From positions 310,001-374,000 of the forward strand of contig JARFIW010000500.1 in NCBI GenBank assembly GCA_036346225.1: DNA of 64,000 bases, given 5' to 3'. Position 1 is the first letter of the stretch. Each line of letters begins with the position of its first letter. Shown one piece after another: positions 22,706-31,603 of this stretch. A model generated the notes under the pieces. It did not search any database. It was not told where the DNA came from and saw only the letters and a program-made list of their open reading frames with translations. This DNA is from Platerodrilus igneus. Taxonomy: Eukaryota > Arthropoda > Insecta > Coleoptera > Lycidae. The position numbers and the translations under genes were made by a program.

Positions 22706-22711
22706 AATAAA
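22706..22711 (+). terminator. Polyadenylation signal AATAAA after the left plus-strand block
   Basis: The AATAAA lies 44 bp after the TAA at 22660-22662, in the short AT-rich gap between convergent genes. Confidence 0.5.
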
Positions 22712-22750
22712 AATGTTTTTCTCAATTTGTATATTATTGAACTGAATACA

Positions 22751-23026
22751 CTATTTTAAATCATTCAAATCGCATAAAATTCTATCATAATAGTAAAAGA
22801 TGCATTGCTTTAGACCAATACACAAACTGCATAAACTGCATAAATTATTAAAAGTCTCCAAAGTCTGAAACATGCAATATTCATCATTATTAGAATAATT
22901 TTTCACTAAATCTAAAACATTTCTATAGTATGCATAAAAGTTCATTTCTTTTAAGAGGTTTACTTGATCAACCACTATACATTGATTTGCTTCCAAAATC
23001 TGAACTACATCATTTTCACAAAGCAT
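22751..23026 (-). CDS. Small minus-strand Polinton ORF, function unknown
   Basis: An intact 91-residue frame, ATG 23026 to TAA 22751. The frame is also open upstream of the ATG. It has a Cys-rich middle (NLCSLCSLCIGLKQC) and an acidic end (YDRILCDLNDLK). No signal peptide, membrane segment or known motif. It is the last gene of the minus-strand block and lies 26 bp after the preceding gene. It might be the broken tail of a longer protein; I cannot assign a role. Confidence 0.4.
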   Translation of the reverse strand: MLCENDVVQILEANQCIVVDQVNLLKEMNFYAYYRNVLDLVKNYSNNDEYCMFQTLETFNNLCSLCSLCIGLKQCIFYYYDRILCDLNDLK

Positions 23027-23052
23027 ATATTCAACATCATGTTTAGTAAGTT

Positions 23053-23562
23053 TTAAAACTTTTCATCATTGTATACGACTTGTTGTAACTTGCACGTGTC
23101 AATGATTGAATCATCGTCATTACCATTGCCATCCAATGGTTGTTGCATAGTAAAGAAGTTAACTTTGTTATTAAGCAATTCCATAAGGTGATTCCACTCA
23201 ACATCGCTTAAACTAATTTTATTGTTACCATCATCATTTAAGTAGCTATGTCGATTTAAATCAATTGCAGGTGTAAACTGTCGAGCTGGAGATAAACCTA
23301 CTTTGATGTTATAGTATGAGAGTGGAAATGTGGTTTGTAGCAGTAAATAATGTTCACTTTTGCTAGCATGTTCAACTTTATCTAGATATTGATTGATTGC
23401 AGCATCATAATCAACATCTTCGGATGATGATGATACATCAAAATCATAATAATCACTTTCAACACTACTTTCTTCAACCATGATTGCAAAGACCTTTTGC
23501 GATACTGAAATCACGTGAGAAAAATGTTCATTATATTTTTTGAAACCCCACTTCCCCGCCAT
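23053..23562 (-). CDS. Polinton protein with acidic N-terminus, unknown (possible PC4-like end)
   Basis: A 169-residue open frame. The first ATG (23562) overlaps the integrase end; the ATG at 23481 (MVEESSVESDYYDF) is a more likely start because it begins the conserved-looking acidic and Ser-rich segment. The second half contains TPAIDLNRHSYLNDDGNNKI followed by SLSDVEWNHLMELLNNKVNFF. That is beta strands, then a helix with a central Trp, a layout reminiscent of PC4-type single-strand DNA-binding domains. The resemblance is from pattern only. It lies directly downstream of the integrase on the same strand. Confidence 0.5.
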   Translation of the reverse strand: MAGKWGFKKYNEHFSHVISVSQKVFAIMVEESSVESDYYDFDVSSSSEDVDYDAAINQYLDKVEHASKSEHYLLLQTTFPLSYYNIKVGLSPARQFTPAIDLNRHSYLNDDGNNKISLSDVEWNHLMELLNNKVNFFTMQQPLDGNGNDDDSIIDTCKLQQVVYNDEKF

Positions 23563-24457
23563 TACAAATTGGATTTTTTATCCATGAATTGTGAGAATTA
23601 TCAAACCCCAACCATTTTACAAATAGACGATCTCCTTTTGGCGTAACACTTTTCAACAAGAAAAACATCAGGATGTGAGGTTTTCTGCAGTTCTTCTGCA
23701 TAAAATTGCCCCAAAATCGGTTCACCTTTGTAATCTTGAAGTAGATAGGTAGCAGGATTGCCAACTACTATTTTAACAATTTTAAAGATTTCTGTGGAAT
23801 AATTTGGCATGTAACCTTTGGGAAAATCAGACTTATATTTCGAAATTCGAACATGGTCGCCAACTTTAAGTTTTATCACCCCATTACTTTCAAGGCATTA
23901 AACTGTGGTAAATATGTGAATTCGGTGACATCTTTAGGCTTCATTTTAATTTTCGAATGTTTTTTGTTATTATACTGTTGAGTAATATTAGGCAATGCAT
24001 CCAACCATTTACATTTACGTCTAAGGCTAAATTGTTTGAATAATTCATTCTTTAACGTTCTAATTACTCGTATAACTATGGCAGCCTTTTTGTACTGAAT
24101 GTAGAGTAATGATTAATGTTATGCATCTTCATTAATTTTTCATATCTGCTGTTGTAAAATTCTTTACCATTATCGGTTTGTAAATTATCAGGCACACGAC
24201 CTTCGTTAAAAATGGATGTCATTGCCCGGCAAACATCAATTGCATTTTTGATTTTAAAGGACGTGTCCATAGATATTTTGAATAACAATCTATCACCACT
24301 AACACATACCTATAATTGGCATTTTCCTTAAAATATTGATCAAATTCGATAAAGTCGGCTTGCCAGAGATCGTCTCTGTGTTTAATAATGGTACGTTTTC
24401 TAGGAAAATTTTTCTGGCTGCTTTATACAATTCTTCAACAACGGTAAGCTTTGACAT
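23531..24457 (-). pseudogene. int: Retroviral-type integrase with C-terminal chromodomain
   Basis: Start at ATG 24457 (MSKLTVVEELYKAARKIF). The catalytic rve core follows: first Asp in the LWQADFIEFDQYF region (about 24365), second Asp in NLQTDNGKEFY (about 24170). At the third acidic position the sequence reads AIVIRVIRTLKNELF, with Ile where a Glu is expected. A linker with IKLKVGDHVRISKYKSDFPK forms an SH3-like C-terminal domain. The last part, KGDRLFVKWLGFDNSHNSW, is a chromodomain, which in this family may direct insertion to chromatin. Frame breaks occur near 24385, 24290, 24090, 23880 and 23660. Length about 305 residues is normal. It would splice the linear element into chromosomes with a 6-bp stagger. 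Confidence 0.92.
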
Positions 24458-24545
24458 TATAAGGAAAGTGCACAATACTGGGTAACTATTATTTTTTCTC
24501 TTGATGTGCAATCGACAGTCGAAACCGTTGACATCAATAATAATA

Positions 24546-24892
24546 CTAACGATTAGAACCTTGCAACGTTGGAGATGACAAAGCTGGTGTTGTAGTTAGT
24601 GAGATTGACGAGGTTATAGAGGTTGATGCTGGTGAAGTTGTTATTGTCGAGATCGGTGATGTTGTTGAAGTTGATGTTGTTTGCACATTACACTTTTCCT
24701 CAATTGTATTCAGCAGCTGTTTGTGTAAATTACTAATACAGGTATCCACGTATCGCTTATTGGCAGCATCATAATCAGCTTGTGGTTCTATAACATTACA
24801 AAGTTTTTGTATTGCATATCATATTGATCATCAAATGTATAATGAAGCCGATATTTTGTGGATGAATGTGTACCAAACTTATCGATACTCAT
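24546..24892 (-). pseudogene. Small fibre-like Polinton protein
   Basis: ATG 24892 opens MSIDKFGTHSSTKYRLHYTF, a start resembling short structural proteins of other Polintons. After one break near 24790, the reading includes YDAANKRYVDTCISNLHKQL, like the AANKKYVD-type linker before trimeric fibre or tail coiled coils. The C-terminus is about 45 residues of Ser/Thr/Pro repeats. About 115 residues in total. A trimeric virion spike or a glycosylated stalk would fit; this is inference. It sits between the integrase and the DUF8207-like gene on the same strand. Confidence 0.5.
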
Positions 24893-24906
24893 CTTTCAAA
24901 ATGCTA

Positions 24907-25785
24907 TTATGCAATGATCCCTTCTTCTCTGAGCTCTTCTTCAATACTAATTATTTCATTATTGTGACCAGTATGACCTGCCGATTTTGATGCGTGTAAC
25001 AATCTAAGTCGCTCAACTAGTTCGTGAGGTGTGTTCCAGTACACATACTCCTTTGTTTTAGCGTTGACTTCTTTCAACAGACCATATCCTACTGGTGCAT
25101 CTAGTATTGGTTTAATAATTTTGATGTACTTATACGATCTGGAGCCAATAATTTTGTTTTGAGGATCATAGTTCCGTTTAAGAGCGTTAGTAGCTTCTAA
25201 AATCTTTCTGTACTCCTTTTGATCATTCTTGGTATACTTTTCAGGTTTTTTAAGTATTAAAAGTTCATATAATCCTGGAGTGCCTTTATAAGTTTTACCA
25301 TTTATAACTAAATCAGCTGATTTAGGTGTTATGGTAACTAAAGCATTTCCATACTCCAGTGATCTGTACTAGCATCGTATCGGAGGGCACTATGACCATA
25401 ATCGATTTCATCTTCTGAATTTTGAATGATTAGTTCTATATATTTTCTAGGTAAAGGATGCTCATATCGCTCTAGAAATTCACCAGTAACAACATGATCA
25501 TCATCATCATCATCATCATCCTTTACTTCAACTTTAGGCAAAATGCCAAGAGCAGCAACATCAGCAGAACTATCTGCAACTGCCAACTTTGATTTCAATT
25601 TATGGTTAACAGATGCATATTTTTTGTTTTAGCAATCTGCAGTAATGGTTCAATTATTGGTTTATATGCTGTTTCAACCATTCGCTGAGTATCAAGTTCA
25701 CCCTCTTAAGAGCTTTAAGTTTACGATTAATTGAACGTCTAGTTTTCGTTAATCTTTCTTTAATCGTTCTATCAGTGACATCCAT
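24907..25785 (-). pseudogene. DUF8207-like Polinton protein
   Basis: ATG 25785 (MDVTDRTIKERLTKTRRSIN) to TAA 24907, about 290 residues. The first 100 residues are basic and helical. Next comes an octa-Asp run (encoded by the ATC/GAT repeat near 25500-25525). The conserved core has INGKTYKGTPGLYELLILKK with a YTKNDQKEYRKILEATNA segment after it. The C-terminus reads VYWNTPHELVERLRLLHASK followed by AGHTGHNNEIISIEEELREE. These segments match the domain named DUF8207 that recurs in animal Polintons. Its role is not known; conserved presence beside capsid genes suggests a virion or assembly function. Breaks lie near 25705, 25610 and 25340. Confidence 0.75.
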
Positions 25786-25838
25786 CTTGTTGGCTTGCAG
25801 AGTAGAAACTGAGCTGCAGTAAAGTGGTTATAGAAAGT

Positions 25839-26511
25839 TTATATTGTTATATAACAATCAAATCCCTTTCGATATCGTCCATAATTAAAGTCTTTTGCAA
25901 TGCATAGAAAATCATATTTTTCCAGCCAACATCGCGAGCACATTAATTTAAAATGATCAAAAGTCATATCGGTACCAACATGTTCATCATATATGTGTTT
26001 TAAATTTAAATGATCTTGTTTAAATAGGACAACTATGTTAACATTATCACGTATTAATTGTTTTGGTACTTTAGAATACGTTTGACACAGATAAAATGAA
26101 TCTACACCGAATGTCGACCCTGCTAAAATATTCGCGAATTATATCCTGATTTAAGCATGAAATATCGTCAAATATCATTATCGTATTTTTACTGATTGCT
26201 TCTGGAGGGTGACATTCTCTTTATCGCTATAGGCGTAGTACTTAATGCCCTTTATAGATTTAAAAGTTGCTCTAAATATTTGTATTTAGCTTGTTCCAAT
26301 GATTTGGAATACACGCACACATTTTCAAACCTTAATCCGTGTGGTGCCTCCAATAAACTAATCATTACATTGGTCTTTCCACATCCTGATGGTCCGCATA
26401 TTATCGCCCTGATTGATGTTGGAAATAAAGGTCCATGCTTTCCCACGACTTCAGATTTTAAAAATTATGATCGTCTATACTTAATTGTTGAGGCTGCCGT
26501 ATAAACTTCAT
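25839..26511 (-). pseudogene. FtsK/HerA-type genome-packaging ATPase
   Basis: ATG 26511 to TAA 25839, about 224 residues, a usual size for Polintons. Walker A is CGPSGCGKTNV (about 26390) after KHGPLFPTSIRAI. The VCVYSKSLEQAKYKYLEQL segment follows. Walker B is IMIFDDISC (about 26175). The C-terminal part has DSFYLCQTYSK and VNIVVLFKQDHLNLKHIY. The enzyme pumps element DNA into preformed capsids using ATP. Frame breaks lie near 26460, 26250, 26215 and 26120. Its start is only 35 bp from the divergent PLA2 gene. Confidence 0.92.
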
Positions 26512-26546
26512 ATTAAGTCGAATGTTTTAATAATACTAATCAGTTG
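26512..26546. promoter_or_regulatory. Divergent intergenic region between ATPase and PLA2 genes
   Basis: The two ATGs (26511 minus, 26547 plus) are separated by 35 bp of AT-rich sequence (TTAATAATACTAAT). It is too short for separate promoters, so a shared bidirectional late promoter is likely. No experimental support. Confidence 0.35.
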
Positions 26547-27359
26547 ATGGCTAAACGTTGTAAAGGAAGGGTGTTCTAAACACCTTGATAAACAAATTAC
26601 CGGTAGAGCTTCATGTACCGGGATACCAATTTTGTGGGCCAGGCACCAAGTTACAAGAACGATTAGTACGAGGTGATTCCGGCATTAACGATCTAGATAG
26701 ATTGTGTCGCGATCACGATATTGCTTATGCTCAAAACCCTGACGACTTGACCGCACGACACAGAGCTGATAAAGTTCTAGCAGAAGGCGCTTGGAACCGA
26801 GTGAAATCGAACAACGCTCAGTTTGGAGAAAGCAGCCGCTTGGGCCGTAACCAATGCAATGAAAATTAAAACCAAACTGGGTATGGGGTTACATCAAGAA
26901 GGATAAAGAGGAAGAAAAAGAGACAGTGTTGTTCATTTAAAGGGGGCATATTGACACCAATTAGAACTGCTGTAAAGCATATTGTCAAAGATTCAAATGT
27001 GAAGAAATTTATCAATATGAGTTTACTTGCTGCAAGAAAAGCAGTTAAAACCGCAGGTGGAAAAAAGAGTGCGATTTCCTCGAATTATTCCCATACCCAA
27101 AGCAGGAGGCTTTCTTCCATTTCTAGTGCCACTATTTGCAGGTCTTTCAGCTGCAGGAGCACTAGCTGGCGGTGTTGCAGGGGTCGCTAAAGCTGTCAAC
27201 GATGCTTCGGCAGCTAAAAAACAATTGGAGGAAAATCGACGTCATAATGTCACCTTAGAGGATATAGCTTTAGGTAAAAAAGGTGAAGGGTTATATCTTT
27301 CATCGCGCAATAAAAAAGGATTTGCCTTATACTTAAAACCCAATCGAAAAAACTTGTAA
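26547..27359 (+). pseudogene. Parvovirus-type phospholipase A2 joined to a membrane-active basic protein
   Basis: ATG 26547 (MAKRCKGR) is followed by a frame break near 26570. The PLA2 domain has the calcium loop YQFCGPGTKL and the catalytic CRDHDIAYA, both intact. After a break near 26835 a basic stretch (IKRKKKRQ) resembles a nuclear signal. A helical part follows (LLAARKAVKTAGGKK), then IPIPKAGGFLPFLVPLFAGL with a Gly/Ala-rich hydrophobic segment (AGALAGGVAGVAKAVNDASA) and a charged tail to TAA 27357. The PLA2 fold in virions is thought to breach endosomal membranes. The Gly/Ala segment resembles adenovirus-like minor core/lytic proteins of Polintons. It may be one ~270-residue protein or two adjacent genes split near 26905-26940; frame breaks prevent a decision. 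Confidence 0.8.
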
Positions 27360-27361
27360 AC

Positions 27362-27706
27362 TTGCCACGTAGAGCACTATTTGATTCAGATCTAAAGAAA
27401 TATGCTAAAGGTTTACCTTTCTTTAGAGGAGTATTTATGCGTGATGCACTGCCAGCAAAGCCTCATGTTAACGAATCTGCTATTGTAAACTTAGATGACA
27501 ACGTTGGAAATGGAACGCACTGGGTTGCATACAAAAAACGTGGCAAGAAAGTTATTTACTATGATAGTTTTGGAGATTTAACACCACCGCTTGAAATAGT
27601 GAGATACTTAAGAGACTGTAATCTTACTTATAATTACAATCGGGAGCAAAATTTTAATACCTCAATATGTGGACATTTATGTTTGAACTTCTTATACAAT
27701 AAATAA
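27362..27706 (+). CDS. Adenain-like cysteine protease
   Basis: A 114-residue open frame with all four expected active-site elements: His in GTHWVAYK, Asp in YYDSFGDL, Gln in NREQNFN and Cys in SICGHLCLNFL. Adenain-type enzymes cleave capsid and core precursors during maturation. The frame starts three bases after the previous stop, but at TTG (27362); the first in-frame ATG (27437, MRDAL) would remove an N-terminal segment (DLKKYAKGLPFFRGVF) that looks like part of the domain. Either the start codon has mutated or initiation differs. Otherwise it is one of the few unbroken genes of the element. Confidence 0.9.
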   Translation: MPRRALFDSDLKKYAKGLPFFRGVFMRDALPAKPHVNESAIVNLDDNVGNGTHWVAYKKRGKKVIYYDSFGDLTPPLEIVRYLRDCNLTYNYNREQNFNTSICGHLCLNFLYNK

Positions 27707-27740
27707 TTTTATGGTATATAGTTGTTTGATTTTAAATTTA

Positions 27741-28500
27741 ATGGTAGTCATGACACAAACGTTTACGTTGACAGGTGTGGAAACGTGCTTTCTGCCAACT
27801 ATTTCCTCAATTGAACTTGATTCAGAATATAAATATGGGTTAGGTTTGGTGGGGTTTTACGGATGCAACTCTATACGCAATATTCATGCAGGTAATAACA
27901 AGTTTTATTATTTGGATGATAAAAGGATAATAATAATAATGTTATTGATAACGATGATGATAATAATGCTAAAATAAAATGATTACAATTCCACCTGGAG
28001 CATATGAAATTTCTGAACTTGGAAAATATATAAACAATGCAATAGATAGCCCCCCAAGTAGTGCATTGAAGTTTATTCTAAAGGCTAACAATAACACATT
28101 GCAATGCGAAATGAAATCCATGTACACAGTGATTTTTAAACGCAATGATGCTATTGGTCAAATGCTTGGGTTCACTCCTGGCACATATCAGGCAAATAAA
28201 AATCATTTCTCTCAACAATCAGTACAAATATTTGATGCGACCAATATACATGTGGAGTGTAATCTTACTGGTGGAGCGTATAGGAATAGCGAGCAGTCAC
28301 ATACAATTTTTGAATTTGATGTACACGTAGAGCCTGGATATAAATTAATTAAAGAACCTGTATCCATCACATACTTGCCTGTGATCGTTCAACAAATAGA
28401 TAACATTACGCTACGGTTGGTCAATCAAGAGGGTAAATTGGTGGACTTTGGTGCAGAGAAAGTATCTATTAGATTAGAACTTAAAAAATATGGGGCTTAA
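27741..28500 (+). pseudogene. Penton-type minor capsid protein
   Basis: Likely start ATG 27741 or 27750 (MTQTFTLTG). The first part has IELDSEYKYGLGLVGFYGCN and NKFYYLDD. An Asn/Asp-rich low-complexity stretch (27925-27975) holds a frame break. The rest, from 27979, reads ITIPPGAYEISELGKYIN, then MLGFTPGTYQANK and ends with VSIRLELKKYG. This is the single-jelly-roll penton of Polintons and adintoviruses, about 250 residues, which forms the icosahedral vertices. Its stop overlaps the ATG of the next small ORF. Confidence 0.85.
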
Positions 28501-28689
28501 TATTTTTGGTGCTAGAGTATACTCAATCAGTTCACCTCAACCTGCAGGTCAGCAAACACCTGGTGCATTAACAGATCAGGACGTTCAATTTTAGAATATC
28601 TCGGTTATAAAGTGCTTAATAAACATGGAAGGCGCAATAAGAGGGCTATTCAACAGTGTAGCGTCCGAAGATACGATTACAGAATATGA
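28490..28689 (+). pseudogene. Small ORF between penton and major capsid genes
   Basis: ATG 28490 overlaps the penton stop. It encodes MGLNIFGARVYSISSPQPAG, then a TPGALTDQDV segment. A stop at 28592 is followed in another frame by LEYLGYKVLNKHGRR, which looks like its continuation, with one break in a T run. Short proteins of this kind recur at this position in Polintons; their function is unknown. The 3' end, which overlaps the capsid gene in another frame, is uncertain. Confidence 0.45.
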
Positions 28690-29836
28690 TCGTCGAACAT
28701 ATCACCCATATACGACAAACGCCTATGGAAACTCGGATGAAATCAATATTGTTATCCAAAAAGCTGATCTTATGACTGCAACTTATGACAGCATTATATA
28801 CTTGGAAGGTACTCTTAGTCCAACAGAAGCTCAAATTAAGGATTATGCTTTCACGAATAATGCCATGTTGTTTCTTTTTGAAGAAATTAGATTTACGCTG
28901 GGTGATCAGGTTATCGAAACGGTTAGATTGCCCGGAATTAACAGCACAATCAAAGGCGTTTGTTCGTATACACGCGAGCAAAGTCGTTGTATGATGCATG
29001 CAGGATGGAGTGTGGAAAATAAACCCTTACCTTTGCTTAATGAAGCTAAAGATTCTTTTTGCGCTTCAATACCATTAAAGCACGTGCTTGGATTTGCCGA
29101 AGGATACAAAACACCGTTGCTCAACGTTCGACAAGAATTAACGTTGGTACGTTCAAAGTCTGATATTGATTGTTGTAAGGGTACTTCTATACCAAAAATT
29201 ACTCTCACAAAAGTAGTATGGAAAGTACCACACGTAATGCTCAACGATGCCACAAAATTGTCTATTTACAAAGAAATTAACAAAAATTCGCGAATACAAG
29301 TAGCTTTTCATGCACGTGACTTGTATACCTATCCAAGCCTACCGTCCACTACATCTTTGGTTTGGCCTGTTAAGAGTAGTACGGGTTTTCAGCGCCCTCA
29401 ATGGATATTCATCACCTTTCAAACCAAAAGCGCAACCATAAGGATGCAGATGCGTCTACATTTAATCATGCAAACGCTACAAATATAAAGGCTAATATCA
29501 ACAATAGAAGATACCCGTATGAGCAGCAAAACCTTTCTTTTACCGACAACAAGTACATGGATGCTTATAATGAATATTTGAATTATCGATCTCAATATTA
29601 TGAACCGTTCGAGAGTTCGGTATGTTCTCTTCTCAGTTATGAGGAGTTTAAACAGCAGCCAATTTTGTAATCAACTGCACCAGACAAAATGAAAGCATCC
29701 ATAATATAGTAGCAGATTTAAAATTGAAATTGAAGCATCAAAAGCATTTGAAGTTGAAACTGTTGCTTACTGCATGATTATGCATGACGTACTTATTGAA
29801 TATGAACCATTTACTGGCATTATACGTAAACTTTAA
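28625..29836 (+). pseudogene. Major capsid protein (double jelly-roll, hexon-like)
   Basis: ATG 28625 (MEGAIRGLFNSVASEDTITE) to TAA 29834, about 403 residues. Recognisable segments include NNAMLFLFEEIRFTLGDQVI, LPGINSTIKG, LGFAEGYKTPLLNVRQELTL and SIPKITLTKVVWKVPHV. After a break near 29425 the frame moves to one with NLSFTDNKYMDAYNEYLNYR, and another break near 29665 leads to the C-terminus. It matches the Polinton/adintovirus capsid protein that forms the trimeric building blocks of the shell. It sits directly upstream of the metalloproteinase on the same strand. Confidence 0.92.
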
Positions 29837-29926
29837 AAATCGTTATTTCTTATAAAAGATGATTGAAATACATATGTAATATATTATTTAAATAACAGTG
29901 TTTTTGTTAGTATATTATTGATAGTC

Positions 29927-31563
29927 ATGGAGGTTGTTGCTGTTCCACTCGCAGTGCTTTTAATCTTCCTTAATTTCCCCATCGGCAGGGAAGTGAGGTG
30001 TGAAGATGAAATTTACACAAACAGTGAATTTGGCTTAGAAATGGCAAACGTTTATCTAAACAAATATGGATATATTGAAACTCATAATGTTAGTGGGGCC
30101 TCTATTGAAAATCGCAAATCGATAATTAAAATGCCTTAAAAGCATTTCAAACATATTACCAACTGCCGGTTGATGGTGAACTAAATAAAGAAACTTTAAA
30201 GTTAATGTCAAAACCTAGATGTACAAATAAAGACAATATTTCTGAAGCATACAATGTACATCAAACCAAATTGACAAAGCGTGTTTTAAATTACACAGTA
30301 TTAACGAATGATTTTCGCATCTTAGCTCGGACGGTTGAAGCATTTAAAGTTTGGGCAAAACACACAAATCTTGTATTTATATACAATCCACAGAGTTATG
30401 ATATATTAATAACATTCCAACAACAAAATCATTACATGAGGGCTTCAACAAACCCTAATGAGCGGTGTAAGGATGATTTTGATGGACCTGGTGGTGGGTT
30501 AGCACATGCTTTCTTTCCATCCAGCGACGATGTTGTGTCTGAAATACACATGGATTATGATGAGTCTTGGTATATGGAACACTCAAATTCACCACCCAGT
30601 GGATATATAAGTTATTATGAGGTGCTACTTCATGAAATTGGTCATACATTAGGGTTAAGACATTCAAATAATGTTAATGCAGTTATGTATTCATATTTAG
30701 AAAATCATCATCTTGATTTACATGAGGATGATATTGCAGGAATACAGTCCCTGTACCCACCACCATCATCAGCATCTACCACCGTTAAATCAACTACCGC
30801 TGCTTTTAAACCTAACTCCCCCAATAAGCCGACCTCACCGAACAAACTACCGCCAGACCTATGTAACATTGAAATTGAACATTTTCTAATTCTAAATAAA
30901 CGCATATATATGTTTTATGAAAATGGGTTTGGATATCAGCTCTAAATAGCACTTACATTGAACCGGCTAAGAACATAATAGATTGGCTACCTTTTCTTCC
31001 ACACACGTTTAAACGTTTAGATGCCGTATATCAGAAACCAAATGGTGATGTGGTTTTCTTTAGCAACAATCAAGTATATCTGTTGCAATTTCCTAGCATG
31101 CAGCTAGTCAATGGATGGCCTAGAGCATACACTCACTTTTACATTCCTAATCGTGTTCGGGTCAATGCGGCTGTAAATACCTATACTGGACGTACATTGA
31201 TATTTTATGGCGAAAATCAACTCATGGAATACGATGAATGTACTAAGCAACCCAAAGCACATTTTTACAATCACATGCATTTCCAGATATTCCTTCGCAT
31301 ATTACAACCATTTTTCGATATACCAATGGTCATCTATATTTTATCAATAAAACAAATTTCACGAATATAGTGAATTTCTAGGCAAAGTAGTTCAATCTGG
31401 CCACTTTGATCTATCCATATTTAACATTTATTGTGCAAACAAAGGATTAATGCAACAACTTTACGATGTATTGACAAAGTTATTAAAATTGGACAAACTA
31501 GTGAATTCGTACTTACAATCTAGCAGTATGTATGATAATTATGATGATGAAAGTTTATCGTAA
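29927..31563 (+). pseudogene. Secreted matrix metalloproteinase with hemopexin domain
   Basis: ATG 29927 starts a signal peptide (VVAVPLAVLLIFLNFPIG). The peptidoglycan-binding-like propeptide ends in the cysteine switch KPRCTNKD (about residue 95). The catalytic domain shows FDGPGGGLAHAFFPSSDD, a structural-metal segment EIHMDYDESW, the zinc site HEIGHTLGLRHS (30631) and Met-turn VMYSYL. A Pro/Ser/Thr hinge follows. A hemopexin propeller starts at PDLCNIEIEHF and runs through VFFSNNQVYLL; a Cys near the end (NIYCANKG) may pair with the first Cys. The tail ends at TAA 31561. Total about 540 residues, full length for the family. Breaks lie near 30135, 30935 and 31280. MMPs cut basement-membrane proteins outside the cell; insect viruses of several kinds carry captured copies. 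Position 90 bp after the capsid gene, same strand, argues it is element cargo. Confidence 0.93.
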
Positions 31564-31584
31564 TGTTAAAAATGTACAAAATAT

Positions 31585-31590
31585 AATAAA
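31585..31590 (+). terminator. Polyadenylation signal between convergent genes
   Basis: AATAAA 22 bp after the metalloproteinase stop; the opposing gene ends at 31604, so the two transcripts converge here. Confidence 0.45.
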
Positions 31591-31603
31591 AATTAATTTT
31601 AGT

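Noticed and set aside
28646..29253. Minus-strand frames opposite the major capsid gene
   Set aside because: Shadows of the capsid coding sequence.
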